DNA from: Chryseobacterium sp. JV274
GTDB lineage: Bacteria > Bacteroidota > Bacteroidia > Flavobacteriales > Weeksellaceae
DNA length: 64,000 bases
Reading direction: 5' to 3'
NCBI RefSeq assembly: GCF_903969135.1
Contig: NZ_LR824569.1
Location: 3,245,001-3,309,000, forward strand
In this document: one piece after another, positions 17,255 through 25,720 of the stretch
Layout of the letters: each line of letters begins with the position of its first letter
Numbering within the stretch: position 1 is the first letter of the stretch
The notes under the pieces: generated by a model
The model's database searches: none
The model's input: only the letters and a program-made list of their open reading frames with translations
What the model was told of the DNA's origin: nothing
Position numbers and translations under genes: made by a program

Positions 17255-18142
17255 TTATTTTGACTTTATGACTGATGCATTTTCTAAATCTATGGTAAGA
17301 GTATAAGCAGGCGCTGTATCAGATTTACCTATTTTATATTGTATCGTTTTTCTGTCCTTGGACTTAGTTTTGGTAACGTTATAAATATTATCCAGACAAC
17401 TTTCTATCAGAAATTTCTCATAATTTTTATAATTCCAGTCTTTTGTGAAGTAAAGAACCCGGTATCCTTTTTCGCCTTCGCTGGCACCACATCTTCCACA
17501 TGCATTAAGATTCGAAGAATGTTCGAAATACAGCAATACCCGGTTCCTGTTTTCTCCCGATGTATAGGAAATCAGTTCATTTCCTCCATATTGATTGATA
17601 AAGTCGAATGTATTGATTTTTTTATTATTAGGTAAGATTAGATAGTTGTTGTAGCGGTAAATCATATCATTACTGGTAAAAAGTCTGGCAGGATAAGTTT
17701 TTTTATCCAGATAAATATTTCCCTGAATTGTATTTTCTTTAGTTTCGTCCTGATTAAAGCTAATATATTCTTTGGGAGTCAGTAACTGTGCTATTTCATT
17801 TGTTTTTTCTACCGTTTGTGGTGACGTGATCTTTTCTTTAAATATTTTGGAATTTATTTTTTGCTGAGCACCAAAGTTATATAATGAGAGTTTACCATAA
17901 TCATAAACCCCCGTTAGCGGAATTTTCTTCTGATACTTATCGTAATAATACCATCCGTCTACAAAATACTGGTAGAGACTGCAATCTGCAATTCCTGCGA
18001 AATGAAGCTGCATAGTAATGGGAACTCCTGCAATTTCTCCTTTGAAAATCTGTGAAGAATCGGTTACTTTCTTTAATTCAACTTTTTGGCAGAGAAAAAA
18101 TGAGAGGGTTAAAGAAAATAATAAAATAAATATTTTTTTCAT
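17255..18142 (-). CDS. Exported hypothetical protein (295 aa)
   Basis: I do not recognise this family. A signal peptide covers about 1-19 (KKIFILLFSLTLSFFLC). If the Cys in SFFLCQ is lipidated this would be a lipoprotein, but the following Gln and the weak lipobox leave that open. The mature part is rich in Tyr, Asn and Lys and has one Cys cluster, NACGRCGASEG (about 215-225), a possible metal or disulfide site. The start lies 20 bases after the DUF445 gene, so the two may share a transcript. Confidence 0.78.
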   Translation of the reverse strand: MKKIFILLFSLTLSFFLCQKVELKKVTDSSQIFKGEIAGVPITMQLHFAGIADCSLYQYFVDGWYYYDKYQKKIPLTGVYDYGKLSLYNFGAQQKINSKIFKEKITSPQTVEKTNEIAQLLTPKEYISFNQDETKENTIQGNIYLDKKTYPARLFTSNDMIYRYNNYLILPNNKKINTFDFINQYGGNELISYTSGENRNRVLLYFEHSSNLNACGRCGASEGEKGYRVLYFTKDWNYKNYEKFLIESCLDNIYNVTKTKSKDRKTIQYKIGKSDTAPAYTLTIDLENASVIKSK

Positions 18143-18162
18143 GGCGGGTAGTCACTAGTTTT

Positions 18163-19407
18163 TTAGAGGAAGAAATGGGTGATGGTGTAGATAATAAGCC
18201 CGACCAGGCCGCCAACCAGTGTTCCGTTGACCCGGATAAACTGTAGGTCTTTTCCCACTTCCAGTTCCAATTTTTCACTAAGCTCTTTTCCCTGCCAGTT
18301 TCCAACAGTTGTACTGATGAGGTTCCCGAATTGGTGGGTGTTTTTCAGAATATATTTATAGGCCGTTACCCGAACCCAATGGTCAATTTTGTTCTGAAGG
18401 TTTTCATCTGTCTTTAAATTCTGTGCAAATTCATTCAGGTTTTTAGAAAGATAGTTTTTCAATGCAGAATGCTCTTCCTGAAGCTCTTTCATCAGTGTTT
18501 TTTTGATAGAAACCCAGATGTCATTGGAATACTCATCCAGTTTATCATTTTTCAGGAGTCCGTTTTTGATGGTTTTAAATTCTTCATCCCATTTCGGATC
18601 CTCTTTCAGATCAACGGAGAATTCATGAATTTTCTGTGTAATCAATCCTCTTACTTCATGCTGAGGATCTTCTTCTATTTCTTTAAAAAAATCAGAAAGT
18701 CCGTCGGTAATTTTATCCGCAATTTTATTATCTACAAAAGATGGAATGAATGAATAACTGCCTTTTTTTACACGTTCCTGGATCATTTCATCATTTTCAA
18801 TGATATATTCTTTGATTTGTTTTGAAAGATTGGTGATGATTCTCTGATGATCATTTTTTTCCAGAATATACCCTATCCCGTTTCCAACTACTTTATTAAG
18901 TTTGATATCGTCTGTCATCTCAGACACCTTTTTGCTGATAAACTGGCTTACTGTGGAGTTATCCAGTTTATTGAGAATATCAAGAACAATATCTGAAAGA
19001 TTTCTAATCAAAATTTCCTGACTTTTTTCCTTTGCCAGCCATTCTCCGACAAAATTGGAAACTTTAAGCTTTTGGATGTAAGGACGTATATTCTGAGGAG
19101 AAAGAAAGTTCCCCACTACAAAACTCCCAAGGTTGTCTCCAAGTCTTTGTTTACTGTTTTCAATCAGATTGGTATGAGGGATCGGAAGCCCGAGCGGATG
19201 GCGGAATAATGCGGTTACAGCAAACCAGTCAGCAAGAGCTCCTACCATAGCAGCTTCAGCAAAGGCCCGCACATAACCGATCCAATGAGAGTTATTAGAC
19301 TTCTGTAAAATAGTGGTAACAATGAAAATAACAGCCATCAGAACGAATAATCCTGTAGCAAATGCTTTATATTTTCTCAGTTGTTTTCTTTTTGCTTCGT
19401 CATTCAT
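18163..19407 (-). CDS. DUF445-family membrane protein
   Basis: A 414-residue protein with membrane segments near both ends (about 14-32, AFATGLFVLMAVIFIVTTIL, and the extreme C-terminus VGGLVGLIIYTITHFFL). The motif GYVRAFAEAAMVGALADWFAVTALFRHPLGLPIPHT (about 44-80) is diagnostic of DUF445. A long helical middle region lies between. Function in Bacteroidota is unknown. The ATG at 19407 lies 5 bases after a TAAATTTG box, which suggests a leaderless message. It is divergent from msrB. Confidence 0.88.
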   Translation of the reverse strand: MNDEAKRKQLRKYKAFATGLFVLMAVIFIVTTILQKSNNSHWIGYVRAFAEAAMVGALADWFAVTALFRHPLGLPIPHTNLIENSKQRLGDNLGSFVVGNFLSPQNIRPYIQKLKVSNFVGEWLAKEKSQEILIRNLSDIVLDILNKLDNSTVSQFISKKVSEMTDDIKLNKVVGNGIGYILEKNDHQRIITNLSKQIKEYIIENDEMIQERVKKGSYSFIPSFVDNKIADKITDGLSDFFKEIEEDPQHEVRGLITQKIHEFSVDLKEDPKWDEEFKTIKNGLLKNDKLDEYSNDIWVSIKKTLMKELQEEHSALKNYLSKNLNEFAQNLKTDENLQNKIDHWVRVTAYKYILKNTHQFGNLISTTVGNWQGKELSEKLELEVGKDLQFIRVNGTLVGGLVGLIIYTITHFFL

Positions 19408-19412
19408 ATTCT

Positions 19413-19420
19413 CAAATTTA
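19413..19420 (-). promoter_or_regulatory. Promoter -7 box of the DUF445 gene
   Basis: Minus strand TAAATTTG matches TAnnTTTG and ends 5 bases before the ATG at 19407, implying almost no leader. Confidence 0.5.
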
Positions 19421-19490
19421 CTAAATTTGGTTATGAAACCGTTTAATCTTGATAAAAGCTTTTAAACCTCAAAACTTTTGGGGTTAAAGA

Positions 19491-20030
19491 ATGAAATTTA
19501 CGATGAAATTTTTAGTTTCAATCACCTTATTATTTTTTCTGCAGTCTTGTACGCAGAAATATGAACCTATTAAAACCTCTTCTATGGAAAATACAGAAGC
19601 AAAAAACAATCCATACTATTCCAGAACTGATACTGCAAAACTTAATATTTCCAACGAAGAATGGAAAAAAATCCTTGCGCCGGATTTATATGCAATTGCC
19701 AGGGAAGCAGCAACAGAAAGAGCTTTTACAGGAAAATATAACGAATTTGATGAGATAGGAGAATATTATTGTGCCGTTTGTGGAAATCACCTGTTCCGTT
19801 CTACATCAAAATTTTCCAGCAGCTGCGGCTGGCCAAGTTTTTTTGAAGCTGATAAAGAAGGAGTCTATTATATAAGAGATCAGTCTTATGGAATGGATCG
19901 GGTAGAAGTGCTTTGTAAAAGATGCGATTCCCATCTGGGACACGTTTTCGATGACGGTCCAAAACCTACAGGATTAAGATACTGTATGAATTCCGTAAGC
20001 CTTGAGTTTGTAGCTGATTCTAAGAAGTAA
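19491..20030 (+). CDS. msrB: Peptide-methionine (R)-S-oxide reductase, lipoprotein form
   Basis: A 179-residue enzyme that reduces methionine-R-sulfoxide in oxidised proteins. A lipobox (FFLQSC) puts the lipid-anchored Cys at position 20, so it acts outside the cytoplasm. The MsrB domain (about 50-175) has both CxxC zinc motifs (CAVC and CKRC), SSCGWPSF, HLGHVFDDGP, and the catalytic Cys165 in RYCMNSVSLEF. Two in-frame starts (residues 1 and 5) are possible. Either leaves the lipobox intact. The small DUF7079-like gene follows 7 bases later. Confidence 0.93.
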   Translation: MKFTMKFLVSITLLFFLQSCTQKYEPIKTSSMENTEAKNNPYYSRTDTAKLNISNEEWKKILAPDLYAIAREAATERAFTGKYNEFDEIGEYYCAVCGNHLFRSTSKFSSSCGWPSFFEADKEGVYYIRDQSYGMDRVEVLCKRCDSHLGHVFDDGPKPTGLRYCMNSVSLEFVADSKK

Positions 20031-20037
20031 ACATGAA

Positions 20038-20415
20038 ATGAAAGAACCGGAGTTGTTTGAGGAACGTAAACTTGTATGGCTGGCGCTTTCTGATTTATAT
20101 CTGGATACAGAACTTCAGGAATGGCAATTTCAGTATATGACCGGAATTTTTCTTAAAAGTCCTTTTAGTTTTGAAAAGATTAAAAAGATAGATCAATATG
20201 AAATTTTTCCCGTTCTTTTTTCTAATCTGCTGAATCCGGCTGGCGAATGGGCTGGCTTTGAAGAAAAAAGATTAGTTAAAAATATTATGAACTGGATGGA
20301 ATCCCGAAGTGAGCTGGATATTCTTGCTATCAAATGTATTTATCCAATATATGAACAGGTAAATAGAGATTATTGGAAAAGACTTGAAGAAATCTATCAT
20401 CAGATAGGTTTCTGA
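20038..20415 (+). CDS. Small hypothetical protein, possibly DUF7079
   Basis: A 125-residue cytoplasmic protein. The opening RKLVWLALSDLYLDTELQEW resembles what I recall of DUF7079 proteins, but this is from memory. It appears all-helical, with no signal peptide or membrane segment. It begins 7 bases after msrB and is probably co-transcribed with it. No function can be read from the sequence. Confidence 0.7.
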   Translation: MKEPELFEERKLVWLALSDLYLDTELQEWQFQYMTGIFLKSPFSFEKIKKIDQYEIFPVLFSNLLNPAGEWAGFEEKRLVKNIMNWMESRSELDILAIKCIYPIYEQVNRDYWKRLEEIYHQIGF

Positions 20416-20569
20416 CTTTCCAATGGAAGGAAACCTTGAGTGTTTATGAGCCTTGATGTATTTCGAATTCTCAAAAATAAGTGCTTTAATTCACAGAATC
20501 AGGACGTTAAAGTTTCTTAAATAGCGTTAAACTTTTTAGAGTTATAACCCCTTGGTAATTATGTTTTTA

Positions 20570-20577
20570 TAATTTTG
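20570..20577 (+). promoter_or_regulatory. Promoter -7 box of the L,D-transpeptidase gene
   Basis: TAATTTTG followed by C matches TAnnTTTGc, 30 bases ahead of the ATG at 20608. A TTG at 20552 is 15 bases upstream, slightly closer than usual. Confidence 0.5.
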
Positions 20578-20607
20578 CCCCACTAATTTGGATTTATATA
20601 GTATTGA

Positions 20608-21363
20608 ATGAAAGGATTTTATAGCGTATTAGGCCTTGTTTACATGGTGACGACTTCATTCTACATTTCCCCAAGACTAGCGGCGAAAAGTGAGAATGTA
20701 AAAACAACGAAAACTGAAAAAGTAGCTGAAACGAAATCTGAGAAGAGCACAACAGCCGTATCTTCATCAGAAGCATTATACCAATCTATTGCATTTGACC
20801 CTGAACACGAATTGAATTATGAAGTGTTCTCAAAAGCATTGACGGGTTATGAAAATTTAAAAAAAGCAGGATTGCTTACCCAAGACTCGCATTTATTGAC
20901 TATCTGCGATTTTTCTATGTCTTCTAACACAAAAAGACTTTGGATCATTGACCTGGAAGACAAGAAAGTTCTGTTCAACTCTTTAGTGGCACACGGAAAA
21001 AATACAGGCGAAGAATTTGCGACGAATTTTTCTAACAGGGAAAGTTCGCTGCAGAGCAGCATGGGATTTTATATTACGGATGCAACCTATCAGGGGGACA
21101 ACGGATATTCTCTGAAGTTATTGGGAATGGATAAGGGCTTTAATGATGCTGCATACAGAAGAGCAATTGTAATGCATGGTGCGGATTATGTAAGTGATGC
21201 ATTTGCGGCAATGCACAAAAGAATCGGAAGAAGCTGGGGATGCCCTGCCGTCCCAAGAGAGCTGACACAATCTATAATCAATACGATTAAAGGAAAAAAC
21301 TGTCTGTTCATCTATTATCCTGATCAGAATTATCTTTCTTCCTCAGAATGGTTGAAAGCGTAA
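20608..21363 (+). CDS. Murein L,D-transpeptidase catalytic-domain protein (YkuD_2 type)
   Basis: A 251-residue exported protein with an N-terminal signal (about 1-25), then a Lys/Thr/Glu-rich linker (about 26-55). The catalytic domain (about 65-245) carries the His of VMHGADYV and the nucleophile motif GRSWGCPAVP, where the Cys would attack the peptidoglycan stem peptide. Such enzymes form 3-3 crosslinks or anchor proteins to murein. LTICDFSMSSNTKRLWIIDL is the conserved entry strand of this subgroup. The linker may span the periplasm. Gene stands alone with its own promoter and terminator. Confidence 0.87.
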   Translation: MKGFYSVLGLVYMVTTSFYISPRLAAKSENVKTTKTEKVAETKSEKSTTAVSSSEALYQSIAFDPEHELNYEVFSKALTGYENLKKAGLLTQDSHLLTICDFSMSSNTKRLWIIDLEDKKVLFNSLVAHGKNTGEEFATNFSNRESSLQSSMGFYITDATYQGDNGYSLKLLGMDKGFNDAAYRRAIVMHGADYVSDAFAAMHKRIGRSWGCPAVPRELTQSIINTIKGKNCLFIYYPDQNYLSSSEWLKA

Positions 21364-21367
21364 AGAT

Positions 21368-21399
21368 AAAAAGAGCAGTCAGATTTGGCTGCTCTTTTT
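21368..21399 (+). terminator. Intrinsic terminator after the L,D-transpeptidase gene
   Basis: AAAAAGAGCAG (21368-21378) pairs with CTGCTCTTTTT (21389-21399) around a 10-base loop, ending in a T-run. Confidence 0.85.
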
Positions 21400-21473
21400 C
21401 TTTTAAAATAGTCCTGCAATTCGAAAATAAGAATTAAATTTATATAAGCCTTTTAGCCTTAAAGTATAACAGA

Positions 21474-21905
21474 ATGATGAATGGACAGCATGAAAATCAT
21501 AAAAATATAAGTGTAGCTCTGGAAACATTGACAGGATTCATTCCAGCCATAAGACTGATTAATAATCCTGATGGCTCATGTACTTTTGAGAAAGGTAAAA
21601 TGCCCACCGTTAAACATATCAATGCATCGGTTTTCTGGATGAGTAATGAAACTGAAGAATGGGAAAAAAATGATCATCCAGCGCCCAGAAGGCAATATGT
21701 TATTACCATCAAAGGGAATATAAGATTTAAAGTAACAGATGGTACTACATTTATTATTAAACCAGGAATCATCCTTTTAGCTGAAGATCTTAAAGGTGCC
21801 GGACACAGCTGGGATATGGTGAAAGGTAAGAAATGGGAGAGACTTTATATCCCGATTTTAGAGAATGAAGGTGACTTTTTCATTCCTGATGATGATTTTA
21901 TATAA
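21474..21905 (+). CDS. Cupin-like small protein (143 aa)
   Basis: A cytoplasmic protein whose middle (about 45-125) has cupin character: PRRQYVITIKGNIRFKVTDG followed by FIIKPGIILLAEDLKGAGHSW. The typical metal His of cupin motif 1 is missing; one His remains in GAGHSW. Relatives are often annotated only as cupin-domain proteins. It begins ATG ATG; either start is possible. It sits alone between two terminators. Confidence 0.72.
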   Translation: MMNGQHENHKNISVALETLTGFIPAIRLINNPDGSCTFEKGKMPTVKHINASVFWMSNETEEWEKNDHPAPRRQYVITIKGNIRFKVTDGTTFIIKPGIILLAEDLKGAGHSWDMVKGKKWERLYIPILENEGDFFIPDDDFI

Positions 21906-21930
21906 CAGTTAAAGATAAGTTAGAATAAAA

Positions 21931-21958
21931 AATCCCTGTATGATTTCATACAGGGATT
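21931..21958. terminator. Bidirectional terminator between cupin and fabF genes
   Basis: AATCCCTGTATGA (21931-21943) and TCATACAGGGATT (21946-21958) form a perfect 13-bp stem with A and T flanks, between two convergent genes. Confidence 0.85.
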
Positions 21959-21978
21959 CTCAATTATTTTAATTCAAA

Positions 21979-23220
21979 TTAGCTGAATTTCTTGAAAATT
22001 AAAGTCGCATTATGCCCTCCGAATCCAAAAGCATTACTTAAAGCATAGGTAATATCTTTTTCTTTTGCTTCTCCAAAGACAATATTGATATCTTGTGGGA
22101 TATTCTGATCTATACTGTGAAGATTGATCGTTGGCGGAATAATTCCGTTTTGAATCGCTTTAATAGAAATTATGGCTTCTACAGCTCCCGCAGCTCCCAA
22201 CAGGTGGCCTGTCATGGATTTCGTTGCACTGATATCAAGATTTTTACTTCCTTTAAATAATTTATTAATTCCATTGAGCTCAACCAGATCTCCAAGCGGA
22301 GTAGAAGTGGCATGAGGATTAATATAATCAATATCATCTACAGTGATCTTTGCTTCGTTAAGAGCCAGCTGCATTGCTTTGATTGCTCCAACACCGTCGG
22401 GATGAGGTGCCGTCATATGATAAGCATCCGCTGTCATGGCTGCACCTACCAGTTCTGCATATATTTTTGCCCCTCTTGCTTTGGCGTGTTCATATTCTTC
22501 AAGAATCAATGTTCCTGAGCCTTCACCCATCACGAAACCGTCTCTGTCTGCATCGTAAGGACGGCTGGCTGTTGCAAAATCATCATTTCTTGTAGACATA
22601 GCTTTCATAATGGAAAATCCACCGATAGAAGCCGGAGAAATGGCAGCCTCAGAACCACCGCTTACGATCACCTTCGCTTTTCCAAGACGGATATAGTTGA
22701 AGGCGTCCATCAAAGCTGTATTTCCGGTTGCACATGCTGAAACTGTTGTATAATTAATTCCCTGAAGACCATATTTCATGGAAATCATTCCCGATGCCAT
22801 ATTGGCAATGAATTTCGGGACAAAGAAAGGATTGAATCTTGGTGTTCCGTCACCAGCTGCAAAGTTCATGACCTCGCTTTCAAAAGTCCACATTCCGCCT
22901 TGTCCTGTTCCCCAGATAACACCCACATCAAATGGATCCATGTTTTCCAGTTCAAGTCCGGAATCTTTTAAAGCTTCCGCGGTAGAATACATTGCATATT
23001 GTGAAAATAAATCACTTCTTTTGATTTCGTTGTGTGTTAAATGGAGTTTTGGATCAAAATTTTTAACCTCACATGCGAAATGTACTTTAAATTTTTCTGT
23101 GTCAAAATGGGTGATTGTATTTGCTCCACTCACTCCGTTGATACTGTTTTGCCAAAATTCTTCGACATTGTTTCCCAAAGGCGTCACCGCGCCAAGACCT
23201 GTAATGACAACTCTTTTCAT
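21979..23220 (-). CDS. fabF: Beta-ketoacyl-ACP synthase II (FabF-type)
   Basis: A 413-residue condensing enzyme that extends acyl-ACP by two carbons from malonyl-ACP. Cys163 (TTVSACATGN), the His of NPHATSTPLGD and the His of SMTGHLLGAAG give the Cys-His-His triad at near E. coli FabF spacing. Length is normal. It is the last gene of an operon with a thiolase, a hotdog thioesterase and a TetR regulator, 2 bases after the thioesterase. That setting differs from the usual acpP-fabF housekeeping pair, so it may be a specialised paralog. That reading is inference. Confidence 0.9.
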   Translation of the reverse strand: MKRVVITGLGAVTPLGNNVEEFWQNSINGVSGANTITHFDTEKFKVHFACEVKNFDPKLHLTHNEIKRSDLFSQYAMYSTAEALKDSGLELENMDPFDVGVIWGTGQGGMWTFESEVMNFAAGDGTPRFNPFFVPKFIANMASGMISMKYGLQGINYTTVSACATGNTALMDAFNYIRLGKAKVIVSGGSEAAISPASIGGFSIMKAMSTRNDDFATASRPYDADRDGFVMGEGSGTLILEEYEHAKARGAKIYAELVGAAMTADAYHMTAPHPDGVGAIKAMQLALNEAKITVDDIDYINPHATSTPLGDLVELNGINKLFKGSKNLDISATKSMTGHLLGAAGAVEAIISIKAIQNGIIPPTINLHSIDQNIPQDINIVFGEAKEKDITYALSNAFGFGGHNATLIFKKFS

Positions 23221-23222
23221 AC

Positions 23223-23648
23223 TTAGTTATTGATTTTGAATAAATTCGAGGTTCCTCTTGCGATTAATCGTGTTTTGTCTGCATTCCATATTTCGCATTG
23301 AGCGTTTACGAATTGCTTACCTCTTTTAATGATTTTAGTTTCAGCTACAATATTATCATTTTCTTTTGCAGTTGAAAAATAATCTATGACATTATTTATA
23401 GTGGTAATGAAAGAATTTTCATTTAAAGAAAACATGGTGGCGCCAATGATATCATCTATAATTGCTGCGGTAACTCCACCGTGAAGATTTCCTATAGGGT
23501 TCAGCCACTCCGGTCTTACTGTATATTGAAATTCCAGTTGGCCTTCTTCAACAGAAAGAACAATAGGGTTGAGCCATTTCATAAAAGGAGATGGTGACTG
23601 ATCAAATTCTTTTCCGATGAATTGCTGTAATTGTGCTAATCTATCCAT
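23223..23648 (-). CDS. PaaI-family hotdog thioesterase
   Basis: A 141-residue protein of the hotdog fold that would hydrolyse acyl-CoA or acyl-ACP thioesters. GNLHGGVTAAIIDDIIG (about 52-68) is the HGG motif at the substrate-facing helix. I place the start at the ATG at 23648 (MDRLAQL); the frame stays open upstream into the thiolase gene but only through that gene's 3' end. It lies 11 bases after the thiolase and 2 bases before fabF, so it is translated from the same message. Confidence 0.87.
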   Translation of the reverse strand: MDRLAQLQQFIGKEFDQSPSPFMKWLNPIVLSVEEGQLEFQYTVRPEWLNPIGNLHGGVTAAIIDDIIGATMFSLNENSFITTINNVIDYFSTAKENDNIVAETKIIKRGKQFVNAQCEIWNADKTRLIARGTSNLFKINN

Positions 23649-23659
23649 ACTTTCAATTT

Positions 23660-24928
23660 TTATTTCTCTAAAATCATGGTTACTCCCTGTCCACGTGCGG
23701 CACAAATGGATATAAAACCTTTTCCACTGCCTTTTTCATCAAGTAATTTTGCAAGGGTTGCAATAATTCTTCCGCCTGTTGCTGCAAAAGGATGGGCTGC
23801 GGCAAGGCTTCCTCCCTTTACATTCAGCTTACTTCTGTCAATCTTACCAAGTGCCTTTTCCAATCCGAATTTTTTGGCAAGCTCTTCATTTTCCCAGATT
23901 TTTATGGTAGCTAAAACCTGCGCGGCAAATGCTTCATGGATTTCATAGTAATCGAAATCTGAGAGGTTCATACCTGCTTTTTTCAGCATTCTTTCTGCAG
24001 CAAAAACGGGTGCCAGAAGTAAATCCTGTTTATTTTCAACATATTCTATTCCTGCCAGTTCTGAAAAAGTAATATATGCTAAAACAGGAAGGTTGTTGGC
24101 TTTTGCCCATTCTTCACTGGCCAGTAAAACTGCCGAAGCACCATCGGTAAATGGCGTTGAATTTCCCGCTGTTAAAGTTCCGTTTTGCTTATCAAAAGCA
24201 GGTTTTAGCTGTGATAATTTTTCAATACTGCTGTCACGGCGCATATTATTATCTTTATCTAATCCGAAGGCAGGCGTAATCATATCATCAAAGAATCCTT
24301 CGTCATAGGCTTTTGCCATATTCTGATGACTTTTTAAAGCCAGTTCGTCCTGTTCTTCTCTCGATATTTTGTAGTATTTAGCAGTAATTTCTGTATGTTC
24401 TCCCATTACCAGACCTGTTTTGGGCTCCTGTCCTTTGTAAGGAATAGGCATCCAGTCTTTCAGTTTCGGGCTTAAAAGCTGCTTTATTTTTCCAAATGCT
24501 GATTTTTCTTTATTGGCTTTTAAGAGTGCTTTTCTTAATCTGGGAGAAGATTCAAACGGGATGTTGCTCATAGCTTCCACTCCGCATGCAATACCACATT
24601 CTATCTGGCCTAGCGCAATTTTATTTCCTATATAAATAGCTGATTCAATGCCCGTGTCACATGCCTGTTGAAGATCACATGCAGGAGTTGCCGGATCAAG
24701 AGTAGTATTCATCACGGTTTCTCTGATGAGGTTGCTTTCGGAAATATGCTTAATCACTGCACCGCCGGCAACTTCTCCAAGTCTTTTTCCTTTAAGGTGA
24801 TAACGATCTATCAATCCGTTCAGAGAAGCGAGCAGCAGATCCTGGTTTCCCTGTTCCGAATAAGCTGTATTCATTCTGGCGAAAGGAATTCTGTTGTATC
24901 CTACAATTGCCACTTTTTTTGTTTCCAT
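23660..24928 (-). CDS. Acetyl-CoA C-acyltransferase (thiolase)
   Basis: A 422-residue thiolase that joins or cleaves acyl-CoA at the 3-keto position. The acyl-accepting Cys90 lies in DLQQACDTGIESA. The His in YEIHEAFAAQ and the Cys in SICAARGQGV complete the active site, and KGGSLAAAHPFAATGGR is the conserved glycine-rich segment. Length and an inserted loop (about 125-160) fit the FadI/FadA-like degradative group more than the short PhaA type. It is 11 bases downstream of the TetR gene and is probably controlled by it. Confidence 0.9.
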   Translation of the reverse strand: METKKVAIVGYNRIPFARMNTAYSEQGNQDLLLASLNGLIDRYHLKGKRLGEVAGGAVIKHISESNLIRETVMNTTLDPATPACDLQQACDTGIESAIYIGNKIALGQIECGIACGVEAMSNIPFESSPRLRKALLKANKEKSAFGKIKQLLSPKLKDWMPIPYKGQEPKTGLVMGEHTEITAKYYKISREEQDELALKSHQNMAKAYDEGFFDDMITPAFGLDKDNNMRRDSSIEKLSQLKPAFDKQNGTLTAGNSTPFTDGASAVLLASEEWAKANNLPVLAYITFSELAGIEYVENKQDLLLAPVFAAERMLKKAGMNLSDFDYYEIHEAFAAQVLATIKIWENEELAKKFGLEKALGKIDRSKLNVKGGSLAAAHPFAATGGRIIATLAKLLDEKGSGKGFISICAARGQGVTMILEK

Positions 24929-24939
24929 ATTTGTATAAT

Positions 24940-25545
24940 TTATGATGGAAGAATATTGAGTTCATGATCAATCATGTAGATGATTTTATCCAAAGCATGA
25001 TTTAGAAAACTTTGATCACCCATTGTTTTTGAGAGCAGAATCCCACCTTCAATAAGCATGATGAATAGGGACGCATATTGCTCAGCATTTACTTTTTTAT
25101 CAATTTCACCCTTCTGTTGTCCCTCCAGAATAGCGGCTGATATTTTGGCCATCCACTGTTCAAAAGATTTTTTAACCTGGTTTTTTAAAGCAGGGAAAGA
25201 GTCATCAGCTTCTGTTGCCGCATTCATGATGGGACAGCCTCCGTTTGAGAAAACAAACTTCCAGTTTTTCCGGTAAAAATCTACAAAAGCATGAAGCTTA
25301 TCCAGGGATTTAGGATATTCATCACTAAAAGAGCGGCTGAGGGTTTTGCCCAGCAATCCGGCATTGTATTTATAGACTTCAATGGCTACTTCATCTTTAT
25401 TTTCAAAATTTCCGTAAATACTTCCTTTCGTTAATCCGGTTGCCTGAGTAATGTCGGACAGCGATGTGGAAATATAACCCTTTGTATTAAAAAGAGTTGC
25501 TGTTTTCTCGATGATATGCTGTTTTGTTTTTTCGGCCTTCGACAT
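24940..25545 (-). CDS. TetR/AcrR-family repressor
   Basis: A 201-residue regulator. The N-terminal helix-turn-helix (about 8-55) reads TAGFNTKGY-like with STSLSDITQATGLTKGSIYG and HFENK-type NFENKDEVA. The C-terminal half is an all-helical ligand pocket. It is the first gene of a four-gene minus-strand operon with thiolase, thioesterase and KAS II genes (gaps of 11, 11 and 2 bases). A perfect palindrome lies 32 bases upstream of its ATG, so autoregulation of the whole operon, perhaps by an acyl-CoA, is likely. Confidence 0.92.
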   Translation of the reverse strand: MSKAEKTKQHIIEKTATLFNTKGYISTSLSDITQATGLTKGSIYGNFENKDEVAIEVYKYNAGLLGKTLSRSFSDEYPKSLDKLHAFVDFYRKNWKFVFSNGGCPIMNAATEADDSFPALKNQVKKSFEQWMAKISAAILEGQQKGEIDKKVNAEQYASLFIMLIEGGILLSKTMGDQSFLNHALDKIIYMIDHELNILPS

Positions 25546-25566
25546 TATAAATGGTTAAATACTATA

Positions 25567-25600
25567 CAAATATACAAAAATATACCGCTCGGTATATTTT
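25567..25600 (-). promoter_or_regulatory. TetR operator overlapping the operon promoter
   Basis: AAAATATACCG (25577-25587) and CGGTATATTTT (25590-25600) form a perfect 11-bp inverted repeat around CT, the typical size and ACCG/CGGT core of a TetR-family operator. On the minus strand two -7 boxes, TATTTTTG (25582-25575) and TATATTTG (25574-25567), overlap or abut it. Binding would block the promoter of the TetR-thiolase-thioesterase-fabF operon. Confidence 0.8.
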
Positions 25601-25634
25601 ATTTTAAAATTTACGGATACAGATCTTGTGTGTC

Positions 25635-25704
25635 TTTAAGTTTTGACTAAAGCCAATAGAATTGTTTTAAAATAAAAAACGGGCTAAAGCCCGTTCCTAT
25701 TGAT
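25635..25704 (-). repeat. Dispersed 70-bp intergenic repeat, copy B
   Basis: The reverse complement matches 11465-11534 at about 59 of 70 positions without gaps. It contains the near-palindrome AACGGGCTTTAGCCCGTT, which could also form a hairpin at the end of the OsmC transcript. Confidence 0.75.
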
Positions 25705-25720
25705 GTTGAAATTCATATTT

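Noticed and set aside
22778..23233. 151-residue plus-strand frame opposite fabF
   Set aside because: It lies wholly antisense to the N-terminal half of fabF, whose motifs are intact; no independent coding signal.
23649..23705. N-terminal extension of the thioesterase
   Set aside because: The extra 19 codons run through the 3' end of the thiolase gene and do not resemble the family; the ATG at 23648 fits.
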